Part shown: positions 10,389 through 23,649 of the stretch, piece by piece
How the letters are laid out: the number at the start of each line of letters is the position of its first letter
Position numbering within the stretch: the stretch's first letter is position 1
NCBI GenBank assembly: GCA_024811115.1
Contig: JAKOGH010000862.1
Coordinates: forward strand, 62,001-126,000
Direction: 5' to 3'
DNA: 64,000 nucleotides
From: Terana coerulea
Taxonomy: Eukaryota > Basidiomycota > Agaricomycetes > Polyporales > Phanerochaetaceae
Position numbers and translations under genes: made by a program
Notes under the pieces: model-generated
What the model was told of the DNA's origin: nothing
Seen by the model: the letters and a program-made list of their open reading frames with translations, nothing else
The model's database searches: none

Positions 10389-12259
10389 CTATGGCAACTG
10401 CTCCTCCCCTTCTTCCTCCTCCTCCTCCTCCTCCGTTGAATGTTCCTCCTCCGATTGAGAGTCTGCCTCTGACGACAAATCTTCCTCTTCCGAATCTGGA
10501 TCTAAGCCCGATCCATCCTCATCCGAAGCGTTGGAACTGCCACAAGAAGAGCATAGTATGTTCTCCAGATCCTCTCTCCGGTTCCGAGTGATGGCTTGTA
10601 CAACTTCTTCCAGACCATCTAGCCCATAATCACCAAGATTCCTGGCGTTCCGTAATCCCAGGTTTTTCAACGCAAAGCTTCGTGCCTCCCGCTGCCGCAA
10701 GACTACCTCCAGCTGCTCAATGAGAGGCGTGCCAGGGTCCCGAGTGCCGCCGGGATGATGCTTGTTCCAGACAACATTGTCTAAATTCAACATCTCGAGC
10801 TTGGGGTGCACTGGTTCATCCTGATCGTGACCTTGGACCTTCTCGAGGTACTCGACCAGCGAAACAGTAGGCCTCCGGTCTATCACAGTTAGCACGGTCA
10901 ATTCGGCACATCCAGCAATAGCCAGCCAGATCCATCGGTTCTCAATTCCTGCCAAGTGTAGATGCGACATTTGCGAAATGGGGAAAGTGGAGAGAATCAT
11001 GTGCGTTATGTGTTCCATCACATCTATGTCCCGCACTGTGCGTGTCGTAATCTTGAATGACGGCGGCATCTCCCAGTGAGCGTCGCGATCGTGCATCTTT
11101 ACGCCCCCTACCGTCCACGCCATGAATTCGAACACCTCACCGTCCCATTGGAAGTCGAAGAAGCAGCACGGAAGGGTGTGGTATGACCAACGCTGTTTAA
11201 CTCCGAAGCCTTCAGGGCGAGAGAGGATACCATGTAGTGATAACGGTTGATGATGTGGCTGGAACCTCCTCCCTCTAGGTGTATGGTCGCGGAACTTGGG
11301 GGTTGGAGCCGGCTGAGAAGGGATGTTCCCACAGTGGTTGAAAGAGACTTGGTCAAATATATGTTTTGCAAGCGAGACAGGGTACATGTGGGTTGTATCA
11401 ATGTGGGGTCCACTTCGAAAGTTATGACGCCTGGCCAATAAGAGGTCATTGAATTGCTCAAGCCGAACTCCTCCAACGCTGGCATGCCCTTCAGGAGGTC
11501 GGTCCAAAACTCGATGCTGGCGGCCGGTTCCAAATCTGACACTCGAAGTGTTGTTAAGCTGAGGGGGACCATGCGCTCGAAGAATGGGGCGGGCATCCAG
11601 GAACAGTCGAGGTGCTCCAGGCGCGGCATATCCGCGCTGGAAAAGAACTTGAATGTAAATCCAGGGTCGTTGACACTATCAAAAAGCTCGAGTTAATAGC
11701 CAATGACCGCGCAACTGCGGGAAATGCAGGCATTCGATGTGCTCCTGGATCGGTGCCCACGGGATAGACCGGTTGAGTTCAAGCCCTCTGATGCTTTCGA
11801 TCCGGTGAGCATTCTCTGCCACCAGTGTAGGTATACCGTAATAGATTGGACCTGCTCTACTGCATTCCATAACCAGCGGGGACTCCTTAGATCGTTTGAC
11901 AAACTCCATGACTCGGTCCAAACGAGAGTCTAAGTGTGTGATGAAGCGCCATAGCCTCGGACAAGCGAGAGCGGCGTTCCGCCATCGCCTGCAAACATGG
12001 CTGACGAGGATCCAGCGGTGTGATATGAGGTTATCTCGTTGTCGTCCAGAGATGTACTTGTGCAAGACGGCCAGAAAGATCTCCGCCAAGATTTCGTTAG
12101 GCAGACGGGAAATGGGTACGACATTGTTTCGGTGTGTCCGGAGCCTTGCGAGAAGTTGCCTTTGATATGTTCGGCCAATCGTAGTTGTTTGTCCACAGCG
12201 GCGTCAATCTCCGTTTCGTTAATGAATGCCACGGATAAGTCAGGGGGAGGTTGAACATC
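10389..12259 (-). CDS. F-box-like protein with acidic tail, possible frame lesions
   Basis: F-box-like proteins are presumed substrate adaptors of SCF ubiquitin ligases; the substrate is unknown. Minus-strand order: a coiled N-terminus (NETEIDAAVDKQLRLAEHI), then LLARLRTHRNNVVPISRLP leading into the F-box core NEILAEIFLAVLHKYI with WILVSHVCRRWRNAALACPRLW, then leucine-rich stretches (MPRLEHLDCSWM, ALEEFGLSN), and a tail with CSSC followed by a Glu-rich run. The frame must change at an A-run (TTT on the plus strand, 12161-12163; one more base would give HIKRQLLARL). It changes again near 11200-11240, where either a 38-nt GT-AG intron (GTATCC to AAACAG) or an indel is needed before RWSYHTLPCCFFDFQW. 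The 5' end is uncertain because no in-frame ATG is seen; an upstream exon is likely. Confidence 0.7.
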
Positions 12260-13109
12260 TACGTGGAAGAAATTCGTTAGCGGGAGTAGTTTATGTGGTG
12301 ACAAACTTGAACAGAAACATTGCTCGAGTTCTATCGAGAATTGTATGCGATCCTAAGTGCCTGCTGAGATGTAAACGAACCTTCAGCGGCGGAGCTCCTC
12401 CGTGTCTGTTATATCGGCCAAGTTCCGTTATGTCTGGTTGGTGGCCGGAGTCTTGGTGGTAGTGGAAGTCAGAGTCAACGACAAGCGCCCGAGGTTAGAT
12501 TTTGATCGAGATAAGACTGCGCCACATCTCGATTTGGCAAGGCATAGGAGACGCGGTAATTCTCATTGTTTGGCCAGTTTCGCTCATGGCAGCAGCTCGT
12601 TGTTTTAATGTAAGACCACCAGATTATGATCCAGAACTCCGTGCATATTTGGGTGCAAAAAGTCAAGACCGTTGGGTAAGATCAATTTGCCGATCATCAA
12701 GTGTCTCGTCATGTAAGCTTAAGGATTGTTGTTGCTTTGGTACTTAGTACTGGCAGCAATGTGTTCGCTACAAGCTACTGGACGACTAGCACAATTCCTT
12801 GCAAACATGTCATAGAATACAGATGATCAAAGTGAGAAATAGCCTCGCTCACAATGCGCAATTTAGTTTCACAAGCTAGGTTGCATGCAGGATGAGTAGT
12901 GTAGATGGGAATCAATACTTGGAGTCGTCGTGACCTTTATTTGAAGATACACTTTTGGAATACACTTTGCAGAAGGGTTGAATGAAACCAGTAACAACGT
13001 GGAATGCCATGCAATGGCTGATCTTAAGCGCATGAGACGTGAAGTGATGTAGCACTGTCCGAAACAATTGATACGAGAAGAGTACTTTGCATATGCGTTG
13101 GAAAGTCGC
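12260..13109. other. Intergenic region
   Basis: AT-rich relative to its neighbours. It should hold the 5' end of the F-box-like gene and the 3' UTR of the sugar transporter. No gene recognised. Confidence 0.4.
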
Positions 13110-15966
13110 TCAAATCTTGATCTCTTCGATAACCTGGCTCGAACTCGAAGCCTTGTCCTTGTCCGATCGGCTATCGTCGACCAGCCCAGCTTCCTTGTTG
13201 GCTTCATCGGCGAGTCTTGCGGCAACTTCCTGGCCATCGAAGATGCTAACGGGGCAAACGTGAGTGATGTGAATGGGATAATAAATGTGTAACTCACGCA
13301 GCAGTCTCTTCGAGAGTGAGCTGGGGAAGTGATGGCGATGAGCATGATGCAATTGGAAGGAAGGTGCTACTCACGTTCTTCGTCTCGATAACGTAGAGGT
13401 AGACGAAAATGATCTCGAATGCCAGCCAGCAAACATAGACAATCTGAAGCACGGCTGTCAGTCGGCATATAGCGTCAGGCACTGAGCTTAAAGACTTACG
13501 TAGTACTTCCAACCAAGACTGTTTCGGCAGTAGCGGTCAGCTCATAAGACTAAAAAAAAGGCAGTCCCGATGCACTTACGCAGCGAGAGCGATGGGGTTA
13601 ACGTATCTGTATCATTTATGTGAGCTAACAATGTCCCAAAGCTTCTGCTTGCGACTCACTGGTTGAAGATGAGGGATAAAGTGACGCAGAAGCTGAAAAC
13701 CGTGAAGCCCTTCGCACGGATGGCGAAAGGTAAGATCTCGATGTTGTATCTGCGGAGGTAGCGAGTGAGTACAAACTTGGCAAGATGGGAGTAAGACACG
13801 TACACAACGATGAGGGGAGTGAACGCAATCTGCAGGAAGAATAGAATCAGCACATTACACCACCCATACAAATGAAGCTACACACGTCGTCTATGGAAGA
13901 TTGTCAGCACATATCAATAGGAGGAAGGACAAGGGCACTTACAGAAAGCGTAGAACAAGACTACGGGCGCATAACCAGTGTGAGCCTAGAACAGAACGTT
14001 ATGGGGCATGCGACTTACAGATCATGGCAATGAAGGTGTGCGCTGCGGCAACGTTTCCTGTCGTCGAGTAGAGCCCGAAGCAAGCTGTCTGCAACACCCA
14101 GAATACAAACATGCCTAGTATAAGAGACGTTACGTTGGTATGACCAGCTGGCGCAAAGAGAGGACAAGGTAGCTTACCTATGGTCGAGATGATGAACAGC
14201 CTCCGTCGGCCGACCCGGTCGCAAAGTAGTCCACCGGCCATGGCGACGAACCAGTTGAAAATGTTGAGCAAGCCGTTCTATTGACGAAAGAGTCAACCGC
14301 TGATTGCTACACGTGTAAGGTTAGGACATACAATAAGCAACTGTGTTGTCGGGTCGGTGACCCCGATGGCCGTCAACGTCTTGTTCATGTCTACAAAGAT
14401 GAGTCTTAGTAAAACGCAGACACAAAACTAAACGGGGATGATCGTACAGTAAGAGCTGCATACGGGGTTAGAGAATGTCCTTGGTACGAGTTGACTACAA
14501 TCGCTCACATAAGGTTGTTGCCCGACCACTGCGAGAAGAACGCAATGGCGACCATGATCCGCAGACGTCTCCTGTTACCGGGAGTCTTGATGAGCGTGAG
14601 CCAGCCCACTGCAGCGGCTTCACGATCGAGGGCGATTGCGGCGCGGATCTCCTCAAACTCGTATTCGACGAGAGGATGCCTCCTGCAAGTGGTATACCGG
14701 TCAAATCTGATACACGTGCACAGTAGAGTGGTAAACACACCTATCACCATTACCGTGGTAGTAGGCTAGGATGTTGAGAGCCTGTTCTTCTCTAGAGACA
14801 TGGTGAGACTGATGTGGAGATCATTTGCACGAGCGTGACACACCTGCCCTTGGAGAACAGCCAACGAGGCGACTCCGGGACAAACCAGAGAAGTGCTATC
14901 TGGATGACAGACGGGAGTCCTTGCAGCGCCGATGGGACCCGCCATGACCAGCTGTTGGGAATGTTGAAGGTACCGAACGTCTGCAGCCAAGCGTGTCGTC
15001 AGATACGACCACGACCACATCCATATCATAGAAACGCACCGTCCATGCTGCACTGCACATCGATGGCGTTGTTAGCCTTGTGTATAGTGTGAGCTTAGGG
15101 ACACGTACATGATACTGCCCAAAAACCTGTGAAAGCAGTATAAGTGGGTGCGCAAAGCAAGTCATGGCAGCTGTGACCGACCAGAGAGTGTTGTAGAGCG
15201 ATGTGGCCTGAGCACGTTGCGATGGGTACGCAAGCTCTGTCACGAGCACCGGTGCGGCTGACGCAGCGAATGTCAGGCCAAAGCCGATAAGGAATCTGTT
15301 GAGAGCGTTGACTCAGTTGAGTTACAGCAGTGTAATAGTTTCTGGACCTACCGGGCACCGATGAACATCCCAACCGATCGAGACGCGGTCTGGAGGATCG
15401 TAGCACCGCACATAATGAACGCCCCTAGGATCACAGCAGTTCGTCGACCATAACCGTCTGAGACGTAGGGCGAGAACGGGTAGGCAGCTAAGCAGCCGAT
15501 GTTCTGAATGGCGTTAAGGAGACCAAGCTGTGGAACAGGGATCAGGCCTGGTGTGTCTGTGAAAGGAGAGACAGTATTACCATGCCCGAGGTTGGGTGGT
15601 TGAATGCTGACTGCCATTGCGTGAGGGATTGCAGACCGTCTGTAATATATTCAGTGGGTGTTATGAACCAGGTCATAGGTGTGCTTACTCATCATGCTCC
15701 CTGAGGCGAAATATTAGAGTCATGTCTATCGAAGGCCCAGGCGGAGAACGCACCATCGTAACCATTTGTCGTCGACGTGATCAACCTGTAAGACGAAGCG
15801 AAGCTTTAGTGAAGACCACATTCAGGGAGCAGTCGGCTTACAGCAAGAGTATCCAACCGTTAAGCGCCACCAGCCTCCTATTCCTCCACCATGGTCTTGA
15901 ACGGTCGATCAAGTGGGCATAGCTCTCATGGCCAGAGACACCAGCGATAGCTACAGGACCACCCAT
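13110..15966 (-). CDS. MFS sugar transporter, LAC12/lactose-permease type
   Basis: Plasma-membrane proton-coupled sugar uptake by a twelve-helix major facilitator. ATG at 15966 gives MGGPVAIAGVSGHESYAHLI, and RRLVALNGWILLLLITSTT begins helix 1. The conserved GYDGSMMNGLQSLTQW is assembled over a 12-nt exon. Other family marks: VSDGYGRRTAV (loop 2-3), WSWRVPSALQGLPSVIQ, the PESPRWLFSKGR signature, FFSQWSGNNL, CDRVGRRRLF in the second half, and EILPFAIRAKGFT. The C-terminus is hydrophilic (SSSSQVIEEIKI, stop at 13110). More than ten introns of about 50-60 bp interrupt it, and I found no frame breaks. Substrate cannot be read from sequence; lactose, cellodextrin and hexose transporters all fall in this clade. 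Confidence 0.88.
15689..15700 (-). other. 12-nt microexon in the sugar transporter
   Basis: Minus-strand exon GGAGCATGATGA lies between introns 15701-15753 (53 bp) and 15640-15688 (49 bp), both GT-AG. It supplies the GSMM part of the conserved GYDGSMMNGLQ motif with correct phase on both sides. Confidence 0.8.
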
Positions 15967-18087
15967 GTCGAGGCGTCAGCGAGATGTCGGAAGCGGCGAG
16001 GAAGACAGGTAGGTAGAGAGAGGAAAGAGAAGCGGCCGGGTGAGTTTGCAGCTTGCCTTGCACCCCAACCTAAATGGGTGCTTTTGAGAGCTCGGCGAGA
16101 TGAGAAGCCAGGAGTGCAGGAAGCACGAGCGGCGAAACGTCGCGGAGACGGGGAAGTCGACGTGAGCATTAGGAAGGAGGGTGACACGCTTTGCTTTCAC
16201 GATAACAGAGCAGGGACCCGTATTTGCGGAGGCATGCGGGGGGCGGTTGGGTTGGGCGGGATGTCGAGAAGCGTCTGGGCGGGCGTACGCGCCGTCATAA
16301 CCTGTGGCGAGGTGAGGTCAAGGGCGTCGAGGAAGCTCATTTAGAAGGATGTACGGATGAATCCGCCAGGAGCCAAGCATAGACGCACCTCATTACGGGT
16401 GTGATACAGGCGGTGTTGCCCGCTTGCGGATGGACTTGCGGAAACACGCCTCGAGTACTCTCCAGTTGGTAGTAGGGAAAGCCCGCAGCGGATACTCAGT
16501 GCTGAGAGCGGGGACACAAATCTTGCCAATTCTCGCGGTATTGATCCAGAGAAGCAGGGCTGATTTCCTGCCGGATATCTTGACAACGAGTGTCGGAGGC
16601 GGGGTCCGTACAATACATGGTGGATCGTTTCACACGGGTCTTCCCATGTCGCTGTCGGGATGGCTTGCTCTGGGAGTCCGTGTAATGCGCAAAGAACGGT
16701 CGAGCAATCTGTACAGAGCCATTGAATCAAAGTCGCAGGATTGCACATGCTGGCACATTCGACGTACGTATAAGTGTGCGAGACGATCGTGTCGCCATAT
16801 CCCGACGTTTCTGTCAGACAACGTCACCGCCTCTTCTCGGCCGAACACCAACTAGCTCGATAAACTAATTGAGGCGCGGCGGAGGATGTAGAAGACGTTG
16901 CCATGATGTCGAGGCCAACTGAGACGCCGTCCCGACTTCCAGCGTTCGGCTCTTCCTTGGATTTTTGTCACCGGAGGTCGGCTATGACGTTGTCAATGCT
17001 GGTACAGGTGACCGACAGCGCATATATGCAGGTGTTCGCCCGGATAATTGCGCGCAAGGTTTAGGAGAGCGTGTACCGTACCGATGCACGTAATGCGACG
17101 ATCGAATGGGTTTCTTCGTGCGTTCCTAACGCAGCGACGCTGAAGTCTTTGTCCACCGCTGTACACAGAAGCTAACCATACAGACCAGGTGTAAGATGTT
17201 GGTACGCGATCAGGTTGACCCACCTGATAAACCCGCTACTCATGCCCGTTTGCGATCTTCAGACCGCGGCAAGTATGCCAACAGCGCTGAGTTGCATTTC
17301 GTTGCGACCGCCCGGGGCTGAGTGCAATTCTCGCATCCGGATGGCTGTCCTGCCCGAATCACCTATCCCTTCCTCCACGAAAAGCTCCTCCAACTCCTAA
17401 ACGACCCAAGGGTGCAGGCGCACCTGTACATAGATGTAGCAGTGCTTGAGCAGTGCCCTTCGCGGGTTCGTCCCTTGATCTGAGTGGCCTTCAGAGTTCA
17501 TGGCGATGCTTGCTGACCATCAAGACACGGGTGTAAATAGCAGGTATATTGAACAACAATTTTTACGCACCCCACATCTTACACCTCGACGTCGACCCCC
17601 TTCCAGCGCGAGCTTGCGTGTTTCGGCGTTGATTCTGACGTGGTAGAAGCAAGGTAGCAGAGAGAGTCAGCGCGACTCTGAGACGACCCGCTCGGCGACA
17701 GCGTCTACCTCCAAACCTTCTTCTCACGTCCTTCCCGCGACCGAGGGATTCGGACACCGGCTGTCCCGCCCTCTCTCATCCTCAACGTTCACGACACCCT
17801 TGACGTCGAGAGCAGCAGCGAGCAGTAGCCCTCTGGGGATGTGGCATTTGCCCACGGAAGTTGGCTTGCTTGTACTGCATCTTGTCGGTTCCACCACCGC
17901 TGCAACACAGCATCTCGCTCGCGTACGCCCATGCTTCGAACTTGCTCTTCACCCACATCCTTTCTCACGGACCTTTTGCTGTAGGATATTAACGGGCCAT
18001 GCGAAGGAGAATTCGAACCAGTGAGCATGTTGGACTATGAAGGTCTTCGACCAATGTGATTAACTTCTATACTTTCGCCTCGTGCAG
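15967..18087. other. Intergenic region with no recognised gene
   Basis: 2.1 kb between divergent genes. Short open frames on both strands, for example around 16400-16850, mirror each other and have no family resemblance. The first exons of the downstream membrane-protein gene probably lie in the last 300 bases; a frame with a hydrophobic stretch (MWHLPTEVGLLVLHLVG) occurs near 17838, but I cannot confirm it. Confidence 0.35.
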
Positions 18088-19731
18088 CTTAATGTCAACG
18101 GAGGGTCGCCCTGGAACGTGTGTCAGGCGCTGCTGCAGCCATGTATGCGTGAGTCTTCTTTACGAACAGCCCCTTTCATTTATCGGTAGAAGCAGCAGGC
18201 TGTCTGCGCATGGCGGATATGCACCGAGCAGTGCGGCCAGTCAAGGATACAACTCAGTTCTACTTACTGTCTGCCGGCTTGTGAATCAGTGCTAACTTTG
18301 CCTGTTTTCAGTCGGCTCGCCATTACAGGCACCCACATGCAAATGGTGCGTAAGCATAAGCATGGTCATGCGCTTTGACCTGAGTTATGTTGCAGTACAC
18401 TACCTTATTACAATCTCTACACTGCCAATCAATATTGCCAGGACATTCCCCTATCTCTTGGCCCGACTGGGCATCATCCAACAAGTGCAATGCTTCCGCC
18501 CCGCCAATCTCGACAATATCCTACGACACAAGCCAGATATCGATACCCAAATGGGCTTACCAGAATCTAGCCACTGGACAAACCTTCGATCTCAGCACGG
18601 CTCTCCAAAGTTCGTTCCCCATTCATCCTCCCTTCACATTCTCTAAAATGACGTTTGGTGTAGATGCTCGTGGCTGGACGCCCATCCAAATAGCGGCGCC
18701 GATCATAGTGGGCGTCGGCGTCGCGCTCATAGCCGCTATTGCCTTCTTGTGCTACCGTCGGCGTCGTCGCAGTGCATTTACCAACCGACGGCGAATGCAG
18801 AGGCCATGGCATTCCGCGCATCTGCACGCACCCCGCCGGTTCTTTGGCCTCGTCCCAGAGCGGTTCACCGTACGGCCCCGCACGGCGCGAGAGCCTGAGT
18901 GGGAGATCGACGAGAACGACGTCTTGGGCGAGGACGAAGAGCTGTCGATACACTCCAACGCCAAGGACAGGCCGAACTCGCGGACCAGCGGGCACTCACG
19001 CGGGCCGTCTACAACGTCGCTACTGACCAACGACACCCACCGCTCGTCCTCCCCACGCACGCTGTTCAGTTCCCTCGCGTCCAAGTTCAGCAGCTTTTCG
19101 ATGTCAAGGAAGTACAAGAGCGGGACCGCAAAGGGCCCGGACTATAAACGGGTGCACGTCACGACTGGCAGCGTCGACCGACGGTTCAAGATTGATGGCA
19201 CCGAGCTGCCTACACCCGCGGTAGCGACGAGGCCCCACGAGCGACCGCCACTTCCTCAGTTTGCCCCACCGGAGCGCAGCTCAACTCTTCCCAGTGTTTT
19301 GGATATTCGGGCACCTTCCGTCGCTGGCTCTGGCGCGGAGCGCGCTCGGCCATTTCGGAACGACTCAGTACCGACGAGCGAAGGTGGACGAACGGATCTC
19401 ATGCCACCTACGATCGTCCACTCAGATTTCTCTCTTGGTACAGCCGACTATCTAACACCTATATCACTCAGAAGTCTCGATCACCAGCCCACTTCTCCTG
19501 TTGTACGTGTCCCTACTCTTATGCAATGTGGGGATTTACTCACTCACGGTTTGTGCCTATGCGTAGCCTCGCCGTATGTCCGTGATTAACCCACAATCGC
19601 CCTTGCTCCCCACTGCACGACTCGACATCCTACCGACAAACAATCCTAGCCCCCAAAATATGTATCGCAGGGAATCAACGGACTCTCAGTCGTATGAACT
19701 ATACCCGCGCGGTCCTTCATACGAGTATTGA
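18088..19731 (+). CDS. Single-pass membrane protein with Cys-rich ectodomain (5' end unresolved)
   Basis: Belongs to a family of uncharacterised basidiomycete membrane proteins. The luminal or outer part has NVNGGSPWNVCQ, a CKC...YNLYTANQYCQ block, then ISWPDWASSNKC. After a short spacer comes one membrane helix (WTPIQIAAPIIVGVGVALIA), a stop-transfer run CYRRRRRS, and a long Ser/Pro/Arg-rich cytoplasmic tail ending ELYPRGPSYEY. The last intron begins after TSPV near 19502 and ends at GCGTAG before PRRMSVINPQ. One base appears to be missing at the C-run 18448-18451; adding it joins YCQDIPP to ISWPDW. Upstream coding exons are likely. Function is unknown; the layout resembles a surface sensor or adhesion protein, but that is only inference. 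Confidence 0.6.
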
Positions 19732-20179
19732 CCGCCTGCAACGGACCATGCCCGGGAGGCGTCTTGGATGTATGACTAACATTCCCTTGGACTAGGACAC
19801 TGGACCTTCCTTGTATATTTATGGACTAATGTAACTGTGGTAATGGTGCTTGTGGTTGGTTGTCTACGCTCGTATCACCTTCGTTCTCTTCGTGCTCTGT
19901 TTTCCCCTCGTGTTAACATTTGCTTGTCGCAGGTTATCGTGTGGTTTGATGCATGCTTCGATATACTAACGTCTGTCCTTCATACGATAATTTAATGGAC
20001 ACAATGACATTCTTAACAGAGAGAAGCATGACAGATACAGTTACGATACAGTGTGGACTGATATACATGCACAGATACAATCAGAAACGAGCCTGCTAAG
20101 TACCAATTCAACAATATAGTGTAAGGAATAAAGTTACGATTACATCGCCATAATTCTCTTGTCTTCTTGTACATGGAGC
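19732..20179. other. Convergent intergenic region
   Basis: Between the membrane-protein stop and the carnitine acetyltransferase stop. T/A-rich, probably two 3' UTRs. No gene seen. Confidence 0.5.
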
Positions 20180-23047
20180 TTACGAGTATTCAGCCATAGG
20201 TATCACTTTGCCTGTGATCACAGATCAGTGAGCTGAGCAGCACAAGACATTACAAAATGACGGACCTGTGTTGTAGTATGCCGGTGCCCGCTTCCTGCGT
20301 CCCAGTATCTCGATATCGCCGCTGTCGAAGAACGAGTACCCCGCTGAGCAACCACATTAGCACCCTCGGTCGCAAAGCCCAGACCCCAATGGACTCACGC
20401 ATCATCTCGCTATCGTCGTACCCGTCGGGCACGCCCGCCTCGGGGCTCACGCGACCGTTGATGGGCCGCCCCGTGCGCGAGTCGCGTAGCACGCCCGCGT
20501 GGTCGACGAACGGCTCCGCGTGCGGGTTCGCCGCGTTGTGCAGCTGCACGAGGATGCGCTGCATGTCCTGCAGGTAGCCCTGGAGCGTGTCGAGGAAGCG
20601 GCGCGTCTGGAGGTGTTTCGAGGACGCGCACACGGACAGGCCCTCGTCCTTGATGATGTACCCGATCCCGTACCCGTCCGCCGCGACGGGCCCGAAGCCG
20701 AACAGGCGCAGCGCCGGGTTCCCGCAGTTGGAGGTCGAGAGGATGGACGTGCTGAGCAGCGACCAGCCCGCGTCCGTGAAGATCGCGGGCAGCGGCGCCT
20801 TGTGGGTGCATCCGCTTGTGTTGCTGCAGCCCGAGTCGCTCGAGGCGGGCGAGAGCGGCCGGTCGTCCGGCCCGAGGCCCTCACGCTCGCGTTGGAGCAG
20901 GCAGTAGAGGGCGTATAAGTGCCGGTCTTGTCCCAAGCCCTGGCCGCAAGCCTTGCTGAGCTTCACGTGGCCTTGGCATGCCTTACGCAGGGCAGCAGCC
21001 TTCTGGGCGTGAGTGGCATCCGAGAAAAACATCTATATAAAGACGGTTAGATGTATTCGAGTGAACTGGCGGCGGGGCTACCTTCACGAATTCGACGCTA
21101 TACGGCTGAACAGTCCTAATAGCCTCCGTTCGGCCGTGTAAGAAAGACTTGGTCATCGCCGGTTCATACGTGCACTCGATTCGACCTGGTTATATTATCA
21201 GTATATTGCCCTGACAGGGTAGGCATAAACTCACCATAGAGCCCATAGTATGCTGCCTGGAATGCCATCTGCACGTAGGCATCGGGGCTGAAGCCGTGGC
21301 TCGTGATGAAATTCTTGCCATAACCCTTGAACTCCAAGCTCTGGCAATCGTTCTGGCAGATCAGGTCGCTCAGGCGCGTCTCCGCGAAGCGGATGCCTGC
21401 GCGGAGCTCAGGGTATAGCGTCCACTCGAGCTTCTTCGGCGCGGTGTCGATGAGGTAGGCGGGCGTCGGCGGCGCATGCGGCGCGTTGCGCGGGGGCTTG
21501 TACGACTTGGCGTACGGCGAGAGCGGCGCGTGGAAGAGCGTCGGCGCGGACGGGTTGATGGAGCGCGCGAGGAGCATGAGGCCTTCCGTGAAGACATCTG
21601 CAGCGAACCTACGCCACAGCCATGTCAGCACCTCTTCGGGTAGCGAGCGCATTGACGGAGCATCTTGGGGTTGCATACCTTAAGACTGTGTGTCCATCGA
21701 CGCCGGTGTGCTCGAAGTTGATCCCTGCAGCACCATCGGCGGTGATAATGATCTGCAGCTGCAATTTAACGAAATATTAGCGAGGTTGTCAGTCGCGGCA
21801 TGTTGGTGCCCACCTTATCATACCACCGATTCACGCATGTGCCAATCTGGATACCGCCCTTTAACTCGTATGTACCGCACAGGAAGTTGTTGCAAAGCTG
21901 CGCCAAATTGTCTGGGGTTGCGTCATCCAAGCAGACGACAAACAAAGCATTGTCGATGACCTCAAGACAGGACTCGTTGTTTCTGTTACGGATCAATGCC
22001 TTGCGAAGCGAGGACCAGATCTTTCGATTCTCCGTCGAGAGCACACCGATGGAGTTGCGGGCTACTTCGTGCACGGGCAGTTGATCTGCGTCGGCCACGA
22101 TAGCTTGGAGATTCCGCAGAATCTCGCGCTCCGTAAGTACGGGTCGGTTCTCTTGGTCCATGACGTCAAACCAGTCTACGGGAAAGTGAGCGGGAAGACC
22201 TATGCGGATGAATAGGAAGATGAGGACGTACAGAATTGGCCGCGACGAAGGACAACGACATGTCTGGCTTCCGGATGGGTCTCCATCCTGCATCCCCGCT
22301 GCGGAAGAATTCATATTCAGTATGAGCAATTGTATCATTAAAAATGAATAGAAAGGCGCACCTCTGTTGGTATCCGAGCCGTACCGAACAACCTGGTATA
22401 CTGATCCATATCCAGGGGTACTCCCCGGACGCTGTCGGGCTTGAGGATTCCAGCGCGGAGATCATGGATGAAGCCCAACGAGGAGAGAATCAGAGAGGCA
22501 GCCCGAGGTAGTTGCGATCCACGATCTGGTGTTGGATCATTCCTGCGATGTCAAATATGAAATCAAGTGTAACGAGAGATGAATTCTAGACTCACTCGAG
22601 GACAAAGAATGGGTTGAGGGCGAGGACGACGGGATCTGTGTGGGATAGGTAGGACTCATACCTGGGAACAATTGTCAATTAGAAGCACCACATGTCGGGT
22701 GGAAGACGGGTACCAAAAGTCTTCGATATAGCTTGATATCCGTGAATCAGACCACTTTCAAGCCAGTACAAGAACAGAATAGGTACGCACCTCGCCTTGT
22801 CTTCTCCCCACTTCTTCAGCATCTCCTGTATCCGAGGCCCGTCACCCTTCAGAAAGTCGTCCACCGCCCGCTTCGTCTCCTCATGGTCTCTCGGATCCTG
22901 CAGACCCTCGAGCGACTTCAGGTAGCGTTCGCAGGTGTCCTCGAGGGGCGGGATGGGCAGCTTGGGCAGCTCGTGCTGCCTCGCAAACGTGCTCGACTCG
23001 GGCGGCGGGGGAGCCTGGAACTTGGTGACGGGGCTGTGTGCGGCCAT
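20180..23047 (-). CDS. Carnitine O-acetyltransferase
   Basis: Moves acetyl groups between CoA and carnitine so that acetyl units can be shuttled between peroxisome, cytosol and mitochondrion. ATG at 23047 gives MAAHSPVTKFQAPPPPESST. The choline/carnitine acyltransferase signature 1 is visible (LPKLPIPPLEDTCERYL), then PFFVLENDPTP, RGQFYWFDV, and the catalytic His in INFEHTGVDGHTVLRF. Further on are the acyltransferase blocks FVKMFFSD, AGWSLLSTSILSTSN and GFGPVAADGYGIGYI. The last intron separates YYNTG from KVIPMAEYS; the stop is at 20180. About ten short introns and no frame break. There is no obvious mitochondrial presequence from this ATG and no SKL-type C-terminus, so a cytosolic YAT-like form fits. 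The minus-strand frame is open upstream of the ATG without another ATG. Confidence 0.93.
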
Positions 23048-23649
23048 GGCTGCAATACTAGTCGAGGGTGGTCGAGGCGTGGGGTATAAAAGGTGGGGAA
23101 TGCGGGGTAAGCTGCGAATCACATTCACGATATGGTCACACTGGCGGCCGAGACAGGTTTAGTGCCGTCAGGGGCTGCGGGAGGCCTGGCTCTCCGCCTC
23201 CGACGCACTCACTAGTCCGGGGCTTGAGGGGAATTTGTCTGATCCCCTCAAATTCGGACTCGGATGCGAAGCCCATTTTGTCACCAGGGCGGACTGCTTG
23301 AACTTGCCTGCAGCCTCTTCCCCGCAAAGTACTGGACTCGGGCGCGCGAGTTTTCTGGGTTCGAGCAAAATACTTTTACAAGATGTACTATTACATGAAA
23401 TTAAAGCTATAGCAGAAGCCTCTACCCAGAGCTGAAAGCAGTTACGAAGAAACCGATGAATTTGACGAGTTGAGTAACAAGGCTTAAACCCTGTTGGACG
23501 AGCTATCCCAGGTGGGCTTAGAGAGGTGCCCAGAGCTCAGGATGAGACACATGCCCGATCAGCAGTGCATTCATCCAGCCATTCAGCTCAGCCACCATCA
23601 GCGCGCGAGATAGCGTGAGTGCTGTGAGGTGCACTAGCGCGAGTACGGC
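23048..23649. other. Region between carnitine acetyltransferase and MIOS
   Basis: Contains the promoter of the acetyltransferase and the 3' end of MIOS, both on the minus strand. No gene recognised. Confidence 0.4.

Noticed and set aside
23350..23375. Possible tRNA B box (GGTTCGAGC)
   Set aside because: No A box, acceptor stem or anticodon arm fits around it.
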